Origin: Salticus scenicus
Taxonomy: Eukaryota > Arthropoda > Arachnida > Araneae > Salticidae
DNA length: 64,000 nucleotides
Assembly: GCA_963930645.1 (NCBI GenBank)
Contig: CAWVNO010000528.1
Coordinates: forward strand, 124,001-188,000
Direction of reading: 5' to 3'
Shown in pieces: positions 11,541 through 23,047 of this stretch. Position numbers and translations under genes: made by a program. Below the pieces are notes generated by a model. That model was not told the DNA's origin. It saw only the letters and a program-made list of their open reading frames with translations, and searched no databases. Every line of letters begins with the position of its first letter. The stretch's first letter is position 1.

Positions 11541-12431
11541 TTATAATGAGATGTTTAAACCTCGTTTATGATTGTGAATATGATTTCTTAAAGTGCTGTT
11601 GTGAGAAAAAGCTTCGGAACATTCTTCACACACATATGGTTTTTCACCTGTAGGAGTACGAAGGTGTTTCATTAGACTGCTCTTACCCGAAAATGCTTTG
11701 GAGCATTCTTCGCACACATATGGTTTTTCACCTGTGTGAATGCGACGGTGTTGTTGTAGGCTGCTCTTATCCGAAAATGCTTTGAAGCATTCTTCGCACA
11801 GATATGGTTTTTCACCTGTGTGAGTGCGACGATGTGCATTTAGTATGGACATTAGAGAAAATCCTTTGAAGCATATTTCGCACACATATGGCTTTTCTCC
11901 TGTGTGAATGCGAAAATGTTCTTTTAGCTGACACTTTTGGGAAAAACCTTTACAACATATTTCACATATATATGGTTTTTCTCCTGTGTGAACGCGACGA
12001 TGATTCTTTAGATTAATTATTTCTGAGAATCCTTTAGAACATACTTCACACACATATGGCTTTTCTCCTGTATGAATTCGAAGATGACCCTTTAGATGAC
12101 TTAATCGAGAAAATCCTTTAGAACATTCTTCACACACATATGGTTTTTCTCCTGTATGAGTACTAAGGTGTTGTCTTAGACTGCTATTATTCGAAAATGC
12201 TTTGGAGCATTCTTCGCACACATACGGCTTTTCTCCTGTATGAACGCGAAGATGACGTTTTAAACTATTCTTATGAGAAAACTCTTTAGAACATTCATCA
12301 CACACATGTGGCTTTTCTCTCGTATGAATTCGAAGATGAAGCTTTAGGTGACTTTTTAGAGAAAATCCTTTAGAGCAATCTTGACACACATGTACTTTTT
12401 TACCCGTATTTGCGGGTAGATATGCATTCAT
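11541..12431 (-). CDS. polydactyl C2H2 zinc-finger protein, ten fingers (left arm copy)
   Basis: The frame encodes 296 residues consisting of ten tandem C2H2 fingers from about residue 13 onward, in the pattern C-x2-C-x12-H-x3-H. TGEKP linkers join them (TREKP after finger 1), so it is presumably a nuclear sequence-specific DNA-binding protein. There is no KRAB, BTB, ZAD or other effector domain. A short leader (MNAYLPANTGKK) precedes finger 1 and the tail ends KRGLNISL. An in-frame TAA two codons upstream bounds the start at 12,431. Finger 9 has lost its last zinc ligand: the second His is replaced by Pro (HLRTPTGEKP). No intron is needed. A fossil finger lies upstream at 12,523-12,591, so the ancestral gene may have been longer. 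The right arm carries a diverged, interrupted copy. This is either a young single-exon paralogue or a relic still open; I cannot tell which. Confidence 0.85.
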   Translation of the reverse strand: MNAYLPANTGKKVHVCQDCSKGFSLKSHLKLHLRIHTREKPHVCDECSKEFSHKNSLKRHLRVHTGEKPYVCEECSKAFSNNSSLRQHLSTHTGEKPYVCEECSKGFSRLSHLKGHLRIHTGEKPYVCEVCSKGFSEIINLKNHRRVHTGEKPYICEICCKGFSQKCQLKEHFRIHTGEKPYVCEICFKGFSLMSILNAHRRTHTGEKPYLCEECFKAFSDKSSLQQHRRIHTGEKPYVCEECSKAFSGKSSLMKHLRTPTGEKPYVCEECSEAFSHNSTLRNHIHNHKRGLNISL

Positions 12432-12522
12432 ATTTTAAATATATTTAAATTAGCTTTGAACCTGTCCCAAATAATTACTTTTTTTAAAATCAATATGTAG
12501 ATCAGCATGCGCAGATATTTAC

Positions 12523-12591
12523 TTAAATGTATATTTCAGAAAATTTCTTAAAACATATGGCTAACACATATGGCTTTTCTTCAGAATGGAT
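12523..12591 (-). pseudogene. fossil zinc-finger fragment upstream of the left copy
   Basis: Reading leftward gives IHSEEKPYV, then CFKKFSEIYI and a stop. This is the end of one finger, a linker and the start of the next, with the first Cys lost. The right arm has the same fossil at 41,180-41,245 (HSEEKPYVLGICFTKFS), so decay predates the duplication. Confidence 0.6.
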
Positions 12592-13047
12592 AGTACAAGT
12601 TACTAGATTTTTAATAAATCGTATTTAATCTGTGTTATTTTTTTTATACATCATCATTTTTAATCCATTTTATATCATTATTCATCATTTTTTGTTTGCT
12701 GTATACATTTACAATCATCTTTTAGTTTATATTTCTTATTGATGTTCATGTAAATACTCTGATTTTTGGTATTTAAATCAGTGACAGTGCAATATCGTAC
12801 TGCGTAAATCCATTTAGACCAGTAACTAAGTTAATCAACTTGTTGTATCACCTTTGTGCAATTAAATAAAATGAAAAGATTTTAAAATTTCAAATTATAA
12901 TCCATAAACATTCCACAAGAACAAGCTATTATTTATTGCTTGATCAGTTAATGTAACAGTTACACTGGAACATACAAAAATCGATTCTTACAGGGGGTCA
13001 ATTCTGAGTACGTCCGAATGCGATAAAATGGGCGATACGTTCGTTAG

Positions 13048-13066
13048 TGACGTCATTTTGACGTCA
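13048..13066. promoter_or_regulatory. two CRE-type TGACGTCA palindromes
   Basis: TGACGTCA occurs at 13,048-13,055 and again at 13,059-13,066, inside the left end of the 8.4 kb element. A third copy sits in its right end (21,311-21,318). This is the consensus site for CREB/ATF-type bZIP factors. Function as an element promoter is inference. Confidence 0.4.
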
Positions 13067-14862
13067 TCCGCCTATCCCATAAACCCAAAGCAATTCTGGG
13101 ACCAATTTTATCGCATCCGATTATTCCGCCAGTTACGATATATTCGCAAGTGAATATCACCGTTCAAAAAAGCGTGATAAACTTGTTAACGCATCCTAAA
13201 ATTCATCCATCGTCCATTATAATACATGCGTTTGCTCATTTCTTTTATTTTCTAAAGTTTCTTGTATTTTGAATGTTGGCTTTTTACTATGTAGAATCAA
13301 AATTTTAAGGATTTAAAACTGCAGATAAGTAATTAATTTATTTTTGTTAAGTATGAATGTATATATTTAAATTTTTGAATGCAGTGTAGAGTGTTTGTTT
13401 ATTACTTACTTTTTCAATTTTTGGAAGTTCTATGACAAATTTTGTTTTCTGATGATGACGACGAAGATACTTTTTTTTTGTGGTTTCTCTGTCCAGAAAC
13501 ATTTCGGAAAGAACAGACTTTTTTTCTCTATATGGTGAAAAAAAATTTTAAATGTCGTTTTTGCCTTTCAAGAATTTGTGTATTGGATATATTTTCAGAG
13601 ATTGAGTATCGTCTTTCATTCGAGACTGATAGGTGAGTTAATTTTTACACTTCTCTTCTATTATTTTGTATAAAAATGAATTCTTAATTAGATACTCCGG
13701 ATCTGAAGTATGTTTGAATGCCTCATCAAATGTAAACAAATTATGCACATACGCTAAAAGCCTGGTAAAAGTACTTATATTCCGTTGTTCTTACATACAA
13801 ATAATATTTATGTATTTATATTCCCCGTACATATAAGGCATATTAGTGTTTTTACCTGAACATATTTCTTATTCCAATACCTCTGCATATCATATGTTTA
13901 TGCTGAGATATCTGTAAAGATTTTTTTCGAACAATGAAAATATTTTTATAAACTTTTATGAAGTATTTTACTTTTCTAGGAAATTGTACATAATCTTTTT
14001 ATTACAGGAAAAAAATAATAAGCCACACTTGTCCATATCAAATTATGTAATTGTCTGCAATATCGTGTGATTTAATTAAATATTTTCGTGTGGGAAAGTT
14101 TTCTTAACTTAAGAGTTTGTTTTTAAATCTACAAATGCTTTATAAATTAACTGCTATTATGTGTTTATTTTATTAGAAATGTTTTTAAAATTACAGCAGT
14201 TCAGTTTAAATTTTTTATTACAATTCATTTTATTCCTAACATTTTAAACATTCATGTCGTAGAAACAAACACTAACTATTTAGAATGGTTACTGATTTAA
14301 CTATATTCAGTTTATTTTTAAATGTTTTATTATTATTAACATTGATTTTTATTTGTTTTTGTCTTCACTTTTTTTTTTTTTTTTTTTAGTATAGTTTGTT
14401 ACTGTCTAATCATCATTTTTTCCATCAATTTATTCTTTTGTTGTCTAAAACATTTTTAAAAAGAATGTAAATACAGTAAAATTTACACTTAATAAAAAAT
14501 TTGAAAAATGAACTTTCATATCAGCTATAATGAACTTAATATCCTGTTTTATTTGCCTAAGGCAAAGTTTTGAAGTTTATTTAGAAGATGTTACGAAATT
14601 AAGTTTTTCCAAGATTTGATAATTGTCACAATGTAATTTTTATTAAATCATGAAATGTAAAACAAATAAGGGTATTATCATAGTGATGCTTTTTAAAAGT
14701 GATAAAAGAATTTAAACAAAAAAATTGAAACAAACTATCTGGGACAGTGACTTATTACCTGGTAAAATTTGATAAATATTTATCTGAGATTGATAATAAA
14801 TGTAGTGTGCTTTTTATGAACCATGTAAAGAAAATAAGACAGGGGGGGGGGGGATATTTATA

Positions 14863-15249
14863 ATGTATGTGCATTTAGCACAAAATTGCGATAAAAAAAT
14901 ATCTAAAAAGCACAAAGAAAATGCTTTTGTCATTGTGCATCTACCCGTCAGAAAAAGAGCAACGGAAAATGCGATTGATGCAGTAATGCCCATATCTCAT
15001 ATTTCTGCTTTAAGTGACCATGATTATTTAGAAGAAAATAGCAGAATTTTGAGGGTGAAATTATACAATACTAAGGACTCGCAATTATTGGGCCTAACAG
15101 ATTATTATAGCAAGCATGTATTAAATCTTACTTTTTTTTATGCTCGAGAAACTTTTACTGTCAGTGAACCAAGGAAGAGGTACATAAGATTAGTCAGTAA
15201 TTATAAATGTAGAAAAAATGATGATTATATCACAATTTATTACCTGTAG
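14863..15249 (+). CDS. hypothetical 128-codon open frame inside the 8.4 kb element
   Basis: The longest open frame in the element, starting with ATG 10 bp after a G tract. The deduced product is basic and polar (KKISKKHKEN, LPVRKRATEN, SEPRKRYIRLVSNYKCRKN), with no signal peptide, membrane segment or motif that I recognise. It has a conspicuous LSDHDYLEENSRILRVKLYN segment. In DNA this AT-rich a frame of this length could arise by chance. It could be an exon of a lost transposase. There is no equivalent in the right arm, since the element is left-arm specific. Confidence 0.25.
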   Translation: MYVHLAQNCDKKISKKHKENAFVIVHLPVRKRATENAIDAVMPISHISALSDHDYLEENSRILRVKLYNTKDSQLLGLTDYYSKHVLNLTFFYARETFTVSEPRKRYIRLVSNYKCRKNDDYITIYYL

Positions 15250-16439
15250 AAAGCCATGTGAAAGATTGTGTTTTACGTGAAAAGATGCTCGGTAGTTGAG
15301 ACAAAACGCTATCTGCACACTGTAAATAATTTTATTTCATATTATTATTTTCATTTTTGTACAATTATTTGTATTTCTTAATATATATTTACACAAAAAG
15401 ATGCTCTATAGACTGCACTGTAAGTACTATTATTTGAAATCTTTTAATTATTAACATAATTCATGAGCCGAATTTGAACCTGGCACCTCACTGAAATGTA
15501 AAGTCTGACAAAAATGCTTATTAGATAGGACAGAAGGACACAATTTTACTCTAAACAATTTTATTTTACTTAATCATTTTTACTTTTAGTTGGATATTTA
15601 CTTTTGTTTTCTTTATTTTAAAATTTTAGATGGACGTTCAATACATGGATAGCCAAGGTTAATCTGAATCGGCCTTTTAGTGAGACACCACCAACAGAAG
15701 TCAAGTACAAAAAAAATTGGACCAGAAAGAACAGGAAAGTATAAAATTAGAAAATATGCAAGATCTCAAGAAGTAGAAGTACAACCCTTATGATCCTCTA
15801 TACTCAGTTGTCACGTTCTCACTTCAGATCGTTCAAATTTGTGAATAAGAAAGACAAAAGCCTGGTGAGTGGTTTCATATTGGGTGGTGTTTATTAAAAA
15901 GCCACCTGATTGAGGCACCTCTCCCTGGCAGTCAGTGCTTTGGAAATGAAGAGTGGACATCAGTAATATAGATGTGTCTTGCTGTACAGGTAATAATAAT
16001 ATTTTTTCTCTTTAAATTAAATAAAGTTCAAATTGAATTATATTGTAATTGAAAGTAATTTTAACTTATTTTCTATATAAATGAAATAAAGAGAAGTATC
16101 TGTGTAAGTATTGGCTTCTCTGTTTCTCTAAAATTTATTCTTTTATTTTAGTTGAACCTCGTTAACGAGAACACTGTTAATATGAATTACTTTTAATATG
16201 AACTGTTTCCGCAATGGCACAATGCCCATAGCAGGAACTACTGATAATATAAACAAATTTTTTATCCCCTTGAGATTCACGTTAAAGAAGTTCGACGTAT
16301 ATATGAATATTCATAGAGGTAAATGAGTTTATTTTTTTTTTTTTAGTAATACCGATTTTCAAGGCTTTACCTCTATTTTTAAAATTTTGCCCCTCCTTTC
16401 TCTTCCTCCAAATAACTTCACATATACGAGAATATCTGC

Positions 16440-17310
16440 AATTGATTCCTTACACTCAAAAACATAATAATACTATGGTGCTACCATTCTGCATACTTGA
16501 CCATTTAAGTGGAGGCTGTACCTCATCTTCTGTTGAACATTACAGTATTAACAAAATGTATCACTTGCTCTGTTTTTGCTATTCAATGTTTAAATTTGTG
16601 TAGATGCTGTCTGAAAGGTGGAGCTGTTATGTTGTAATTTTCCTTACTTATAAATAAAGCTGTATCCCAAAATCTAATGTACTCAACTATACCATTTTTA
16701 ATTTGTATGTTTAGTGAATGAACGTTTGTTTTACACTTTCGAAAGTATCTACAATTGTTTTCTCACATCCCAAAACCTAATAATACCATGGCGATACTAT
16801 TCTCATTCTGCATGTACTATCCTCCAATATTTAGGTAGAGCCTATATCTCAACTTCTATTGAACATTACAGTATTAATAAAATGTATCTCTTGCTTTATT
16901 TTTGTTACTCAGTGTTTAAATTCATATGGATGTTGTCTGAAAAGTGGTGTTGCCATGCTGTAATTTTCCTTGTTTCTGACAAAGCTTTATCTCAAAATCT
17001 AATGTGCAGAACCACACCATTTTTTCATTACTCTTGTTTAAATTTATGTGAATATTGGTCAATAGATGCTGCTGTTATGTTATAATTTTCTTTGTTTCTG
17101 AAAAGCTTTATCTCAAATTTTAATGTACACAACTACATCCTTCCCCCCCTTACTCTTGTTAAAATTTGTGCGTATATTTGCCAAGAGGTATTGCTGTTAT
17201 ACTACAATTTTCCTTGTTTCTGAAAAAGCTTTATCTCAAAGTCTAATGATACTAATTACACTATACTTTTTGTAAGTCATACTTAAATTTGTCAGTATAT
17301 CCCTATCACC
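16440..17310. repeat. diverged tandem array, ~140 bp subunits
   Basis: A set of about five diverged subunits. Each contains variants of TGCTGTTATGTTATAATTTT, CCTTGTTTCTGAAAAAGC, TTTATCTCAAAATCTAATGT and ACTCTTGTTTAAATTTGTG. The first two subunits also share a longer flank (AACATTACAGTATTAA.AAAATGTATC). A 123-codon frame at 16,714-17,085 is a by-product of the repeat. Confidence 0.75.
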
Positions 17311-17459
17311 TGAAAAGTGACACAGCTTTTATGAAAAAACTATAGCATAGAACCTAATGTGCTTAAATACACATTTTTTTAATTTGTGTATATAGTGATT
17401 GTAAGGTGAGTGTATTAATAAAATCAGACTTTTGTCTGTAAATTTGTCAGAATCGAAAA

Positions 17460-18746
17460 ATTTTGCGATATCTTCACGTTTCACACACCATGAAAGCCGA
17501 GAATGACTTCAGAAAATTTTGCCTGTGTGTGTCATCATGTCTGTATGTCGTTTTTTTTTTGTTTTTTTTTTTGTCGGCATCACATGAGAACAGCTGGACG
17601 GAATTCAACGGTGCTTGGCAGAAACTTACATCTTTAACTAACTTAAAATTAAGAAAAAAAGGCAAAAGACAAAAACACGTTTGTCCGGGTATCACTTAAG
17701 AACGGCTGGACAGAAGTCAACGGCGTTTCACAGGAATTTAGGTCTTTACCCAACTTAAAATTATATCTATCAACTTTTCAGAAATTCTCCCCCTGGGGGG
17801 CAAAAGACAAAAACACGTTTGTCCGGGTATCACTTGAAAATGGCTGGATGCAATTTAACAGCGCTCCGCAGGAATTTAGGTCTTTACTCAACTTAAAATT
17901 ACATCTATCAACTTTTCAGAAATTACTCCCCTTTCCCCCCTGGGGGAGGCAAAAGACAAAAACACGTTTATAAGTATAACTCGGCTCCTAATTATTTCAC
18001 AATAAAGAAATTGCACTTGGGGAGACTAGACATGAGTACAAATAATACATTATCTGCATTTAGAAATTTTCGATTTTTAAGGGAAGGGAGGGGGGAAATA
18101 TTGAAAATTCCTGATTTTTGAGTAGACCTCTGCCAAAAATTTAACAAATAAATTGAAAAAAGGCTATGCGACTTCATTAGGATATTTCCAAAAACACATT
18201 TTTGCTTTTTTGGGGTTTGCGTTTTTTTTTTTTTGGGGGGGGGGGGAGGTTTGAGGGGGCAAACTCGAGACACGTTTCAGCGCTAAATTTGTTCTGAGAA
18301 ATCTATGGGATCTGCGGTCACGAAATTTGGTACATAAATTGTTTATATATATCTGACCCTTATTGTAACGGGATTTTACAAAATCCCCCCTTACCCCCCT
18401 AGTGACGAGAGGGCTATAAATACATGTAAAAACAAGTTTTCCCATTTGAATTCGCCTTAAATTATCTTAGATTGGTGAACTTTGGTGCGTGGATGTTGAT
18501 TAGGTGTACGCATTATGTACTGTGTATAGATTTCGCAAAATTTCGAACTTACCCACTGGGGAAGGGGGAGCAAGAATCGGGTAAGTTGCTGCCGAAGACA
18601 GTGAGAACATGGACTCTTCACGTTGCAAGCGAGAAAAATCTTTACCAAGCAAAGCGGGAACTTTAACTCAGGTTAATTAATAATGATATAGGATTTTGGC
18701 AACTCATTTCACTATTGTGTCTAGCGAAGCGGGCAAAGCCTGCTAG
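17460..18746 (+). mobile_element. Helitron-like non-autonomous element, 3' end at 18,746
   Basis: The right end reads GCGGGCAAAGCCTGCTAG followed by T. This is a short GC hairpin immediately before CTAG, the usual Helitron terminus. The interior holds phrases such as GAACGGCTGGACAGAA and three tandem ~145 bp units (17,655-17,990). The 5' end was not located, so the start given is approximate. It lies inside the 8.4 kb element. No coding capacity is seen. Confidence 0.5.
17655..17990. repeat. tandem ~145 bp repeat, two full units plus partial
   Basis: Units begin GGCAAAAGACAAAAACACGT at about 17,660, 17,798 and 17,948. Each of the first two continues with TTGTCCGGGTATCACTT, GGCTGGA, AGGAATTTAGGTCTTTAC and ATCTATCAACTTTTCAGAAA; the third is partial. 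Confidence 0.85.
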
Positions 18747-19695
18747 TTTTATTATAAATAATATAAAAAAAATTGACTATCAAAGGCAAAAAATAAAAAA
18801 AAATAAAATCATCACCAGCGACAGAGGGTGCATGTATTAAGGAATAACTTCGATAAAATTTAGACTCAAAATAGTTAATCCATCATGGAAAATTACCAAT
18901 TTCTGTTTCAATGCATCTAAAATTGGAAAAATCCTAAATTGCTTTTTCTTAAACTTATGGTCAGAATGAACTTCTTAATTTTTGTTACTAGAAAATTTAG
19001 GTGGCGGCCAAATACTTTTAAATTTGTTGAGGCCTGCTTCTGGTATTTGGAAATATTATTAGAAAATTATTTTAACATTTATGCATATTTTACAGATATT
19101 CAATTACTATTCATAACATAGAATAACTTTTTCAATTCTGGAGATAATTATGAATCACCCTGTACTGCATATGTATTCATCATAAAATTATATGTCTGCA
19201 TGAAATTGTTGGTTTATGATAACATATTACTCGAAAAGTTCAATTTATACATTAAACACAGAAACCATTTATGTTATGTCAGGGGTTATTTTATTAAGGC
19301 CATTTAGTTGTGTCTTTATAAAGTTGAAATTCTTAAGAAGGGCACGTTCACAAAATTTCATTTTATAAAAAGGATCCCACTATAAATTTCTTCCTCCTCC
19401 CAAAACTGTTTTCATCACTTATACTAAATGTCTATATAATTGGGGTTTGAATGAAATGTTATTTTGGTAATAAAGGAACACTTTGATTGTTAAGTATAAA
19501 ATATGAAAGGTGAATATTAGAAAAATACTAAAGACAAGAACCCTACACAATTATTTTTTTGTTTTAAGAAAGGTTATAAATAATTCATCATTTGAAAATA
19601 TTAGTAAATCATTTTCTTTAAGCACTTTGGTTGTTTTTCTGATTACCCTCCCCTGACCACACCACCGCGTATTTGGATTCTAAGTCATGCTTATG

Positions 19696-20098
19696 CAGGG
19701 TTAATACTCAAATGTGGGAAAAAAATTCCCTGAGTTTCCAGACAATTTTCAAGAAAATATTAGCAACATATTACAAGAAACGCTCTTCTAGACAGGACAA
19801 AATACAGCTACTTTCACTGTATGATGTCATATTACTGCCGATCATGATAGAAATTCAGGTAGAAATCATTATTTACGTGCGTATTTTCATAATACCTAAT
19901 GATTTAAATTTTGATACGAAGCTAAACAAGAAAAACATAACTCAAGAGAAAAAAAAACATTTGTTTTTTCAGATTTTGTAACTGATTTTCCCTGACTTTC
20001 AATGAAAATTTTTATTTTCCCTGACTTTTTTTTAACAAATTCCAAATTCCGTGAGTATTCCCTGTTTTCCAGATTTTCCCTGAGGAGTATGAACCCTG
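19696..20098. mobile_element. hAT-like MITE, ~403 bp
   Basis: It starts CAGGGTTAATACTC and ends GAGTATGAACCCTG, a short inverted repeat with the CAG start common in hAT elements. TTATG flanks both ends (19,691-19,695 and 20,099-20,103). hAT elements usually make 8 bp duplications, so the other three have either decayed or the assignment is off. Several TTCCCTGA motifs occur near both ends. Confidence 0.55.
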
Positions 20099-21310
20099 TT
20101 ATGAGTAAAGCGACTTGACATTCTGCACTAGTTACAAGATATTTAAAAGAAATCTGAATCAGTAAATAAACATAAGTAAAAATTATAATATGATTTTAAG
20201 TATTTTTTTCCAAGTTCGTATTTAATGTGATGAACCATTAATGCATTCGAATTATTATGTACAATTCTGGGAAAGAACTATAACATACAATTTCCAGCAA
20301 TGTTTACGGTATAGCAACATATATGCATGATGCCATAGTATATTATCAGGATTTAGTAAAACGTATATCAGTTTTATTACACTAATTTTTAAGGAAGTGA
20401 AAAAAGATGAATTCACTTATTACACAATATAATAAACATATTCAAAACGTTTTGTAGATTTATATTAAAAATGTTAATACTGGTAAGTGAATATAAGTGT
20501 AAGCTAATATTTAACTATTAAAATGAGGTATATATTAGACATACAATCATAATTTTACTAATGGTAATTGATTAAAAGCAAAAATAAATTAAATTTAAAC
20601 TTACAAAATTAGACATTCGTTTGTTTTTTGTAAGCAATATTTGCATAGAAGGACAATCTAATGCATTGCCTAATATAAAAAAAAGCACTGTACACAAGAC
20701 TGTCCCACTAGCTTTTTGCCTTTCCTCAAAGATTAATATTTATCACAGTGCTTGGTATAAAGCATTTCTTCCAAAACAATGATTTCAGAAACTATCTATT
20801 CAATTTTCTGGAAAATTTTGTAGAAATGACACTAGCTCTTCTACATCAAAAATAGTTCGTTGAAAAAAAACTTAGACATGCAGTCCTTATAAATAATCAA
20901 TGGCACAATTAGAATAAAAAAACATCGCAGGATACAAAATATGGTGATACAAATACTTTCAGTATAATTCGAAATATAAGAAAAATGACGAAGATTCTCT
21001 AAAATATAATTGGTACGTGATATCTTTGCATTGATGTCATTTCAACATACTTTGCATCGTTGTCAGCCATTACTGTCAAACTGTTACTGTTTACTAAACA
21101 ACATCATTTTGATGAAACTTTTCCATTGGTTATATCGGAATATCTGCTATCGTAATCGCTGAAAATGATTGACAGTTGGGAGGAGCCGTAACAACTCTAT
21201 CGCATGCTAAATATCGCACTCTGGCTTGTCGAACTTGCGAAAATGGTGGTCCAAGAATAGCTCTTTTGGTCGCATGCGACTATAGCATGCGATGTGATAA
21301 CAGATTTCAG

Positions 21311-21318
21311 TGACGTCA
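21311..21318. promoter_or_regulatory. CRE-type TGACGTCA palindrome at right end of 8.4 kb element
   Basis: Exact palindrome inside the right terminus, the counterpart of the two in the left terminus. Confidence 0.35.
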
Positions 21319-21552
21319 CAATTCGCCGACTTATCGCAACGTATGTACCCAGAATTGACCCGCAGGTGAAAATAAATAAACACATAAAGTGATTTTAAAA
21401 AATTGTTAAATTTACAAATATAACTATTTTACTGTTTACAAATGCACAATATTACTTTTATTTTATTTTATATAAATATTAACATTTTTGTTCTTAAGAA
21501 CAATATTTACTTGAATTCGATTCTCAGAATTCCAATATTTGTTTTCCTCTAT

Positions 21553-21746
21553 CCGCGTTTGTAATGATCGATAGATGGCGCTCTCTAAACTGCAGTTGTT
21601 AGTAAATATAATAGCCACGTGTATTCATTATTGTTCTTTCTCCGCCATTACATCATGGAAAATCGATTGCATAATATGATGATATGCAGTGGTGTGATAA
21701 TTTCACCTTTCCCCACCAAAGGGCGAGCATTTCATTACAATCGCGG
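21553..21746. mobile_element. THAP-type element, internally deleted copy (left arm), 194 bp
   Basis: The ends are CCGCGTTTGTAATGA and inverted CCGCGATTGTAATGA, flanked by AT (21,551-21,552 and 21,747-21,748). The right arm has the same element at 33,001-33,524 but about 330 bp longer, including a THAP-domain frame missing here. A 2 bp AT duplication is typical of ISL2EU-type elements; that assignment is inference. The insertion point differs by 36 bp between the arms. Confidence 0.7.
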
Positions 21747-21982
21747 ATCACATGGTTGAGCAGACGAAACTGGGAAGAGTCCATTCTGTTTATGTTTATT
21801 TTCCAGAATCGCTGTTGTTTTTTTGCCTCACTTCGAGTTCAGCATACAAATCTGATGCATGTGTTATAAAAAAAAAAAAAAATTCCGAGTTCTGTTTATG
21901 TTTTCTGCTATGCTTGTAGCCAAACGGCCCTTTTCAGAGCCAACAGTTTCTTTTTCAACCGTTGACGACCTGAACTGGAGCA

Positions 21983-22198
21983 ATGGATAACGATTTTCAA
22001 TACGAAATGGAACTGGAATATAAAACTGGAATCATTAACGATCTGGACCGACTACTAGATAATGACTTTCAAAACGATAACATAAAAAGAAATATATCCA
22101 CTTATTTATTTTTGGCATCAATATATATATATGTTTTTCTTTTAAACAATTTTAAAATTAAAATGAAGTCTTTCTTCAATATTTTTTTAATCAATTAA
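21983..22198 (+). CDS. short acidic open frame conserved in both arms
   Basis: The frame begins MDNDFQYEMELEYKTGIIND and continues LDRLLDNDFQND before turning into AT-rich filler. The minus strand of the right arm has the counterpart starting at 32,808 (MDKDFQYEMELEYNSRIIND, then LDRPLYNDFQND), open over the same stretch and differing at few residues. The first ~33 codons look like an acidic N-terminal exon; the rest is probably intron or filler. No domain is recognised. Confidence 0.35.
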   Translation: MDNDFQYEMELEYKTGIINDLDRLLDNDFQNDNIKRNISTYLFLASIYIYVFLLNNFKIKMKSFFNIFLIN

Positions 22199-22313
22199 CC
22201 GATTTAACTAAAAAGCATTAGTTACATTTTGTTCATAATAATAAGTGTAGCAATTTTTGATAAAATCTAATAATTCTGGATAGATACAATAACAAACTTT
22301 TACCAGCTTTATG

Positions 22314-23047
22314 CAAGGTCTGGCTTTTAATTTCCAGGACTCATAGAATAACTCAGAAGAAAAAAAAGTTAAACACGTAGTCATTTAATATGATTCAAAG
22401 TAATCCCCATCAGCCGTAATGCACGTCTGTGCTCGACTGTACAAATTTCGGAAAGCAGTTTTAAAGTCCTCTTTTGGAATGCTCTTTAATACTGACGTTA
22501 CGGTTTTCTTGATGGCTTCGACATCCTGAAATCTTGTTCCCTTCATCGAATTTTTCAGCTTAGGAAACAGGAAAAAGTCTGCAGGTGCTAGGTCTGGAGA
22601 GTATGGTGGATGCCGCATCTCAACGACACCATGCTGGGCTAAGAATCGCTTCACAGGCAACGCAGTGTGAGGCCGACCTGTGTGTGGATCATCTTCGACA
22701 CTTTCTCGCCCGTCCCGAAAGCGTTTAAACCATTCAAAAGTTCTTGAGCGGGATAATGCTTCCTTGCCGTAAACTTGTTTTAACATTTCGTAGGTTTCCG
22801 CAGCTGTCTTGCCCAATTTGAAGCAAAATTTAATGTTAATTCTCTGCTCCATTTTCACTTTGACAATAGGAATTTAAGAGCTACGTTTAAATGCGCCTTT
22901 CCAAGAGAACAACTTACTTCAGAATGGCGCCGATTGCACTGCACATGCGCAAGAAAACGCTCTTCAATATGCAATCACTAGCGCCATCTTCCGGCTTTTC
23001 GTTTGCCTACAGTTACGTCAGTCCTGGAAATTAAAAGCCAAACCTTG
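22314..23047. mobile_element. mariner element, internally deleted (left arm only)
   Basis: The terminal inverted repeats are CAAGGTCTGGCTTTTAATTT at the left and the inverted CAAGGTTTGGCTTTTAATTT at the right, extending through CCAGGACT. It is flanked by TG (mutated TA) and TA. The right arm shows the empty site AGCTTTATATGTTC near 32,463-32,476, which fixes the ends. At 734 bp it is about 0.55 kb shorter than a typical full-length mariner; the missing part is the centre of the transposase gene. Confidence 0.93.
22385..22858 (-). pseudogene. mariner transposase with in-frame central deletion
   Basis: A 157-residue frame in place of the roughly 345 residues usual for mariner transposases, which cut and paste the element by a DD34D mechanism. 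Residues 1 to about 63 are the N-terminal helix-turn-helix region (GKTAAETYEMLKQVYG, RTFEWFKRFRDGRESVEDD). From about residue 66 the sequence jumps to the C-terminal part (RFLAQHGVVEMRHPPYSPDL). The motif YSPDLAPADFFLFPKLK carries the third catalytic Asp; the first two Asp residues are deleted. The frame stays open across the deletion and ends normally, FESY. It cannot catalyse transposition. A product keeping DNA binding without catalysis is possible, but expression is unknown. Confidence 0.93.

Larger units (their letters stand above)
12995..21362. mobile_element. 8.4 kb TIR element of unassigned superfamily (left arm only)
   Basis: The left end reads GGGTCAATTCTGAGTACGTC and the right end is the inverted GGGTCAATTCTGGGTACATA; similarity continues to a shared GCGATAA. 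It is flanked by CAGG (12,991-12,994 and 21,363-21,366). The right arm has CAGTTG at the empty site near 33,735-33,740, so the target duplication is CAG, perhaps CAGG. Perfect TGACGTCA sites occur inside both ends (13,048, 13,059 and 21,311). It carries nested repeats listed separately and a 128-codon frame at 14,863-15,249. I recognise no transposase, so it is either non-autonomous or decayed. The 3-4 bp duplication and GGG start do not settle the superfamily. Confidence 0.8.

Noticed and set aside
13442..13636. 64-codon frame beginning with an acidic SDDDDED run, followed by a GTGAGT donor-like site
   Set aside because: Resembles the acidic start of some transposases but no further motif follows; not enough to call an exon.
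15465..15530. tRNA-like B-box (GGTTCAAATTC, minus strand)
   Set aside because: No matching acceptor, D stem or A box could be found.
16150..16200. pogo/Tigger-like terminus (GTTGAACCTCGTTAACGAGA)
   Set aside because: No partner inverted terminus within the element, so it cannot be delimited.
16714..17085. 123-codon plus-strand frame
   Set aside because: Runs through diverged tandem repeats; low-complexity hydrophobic translation with no motif.
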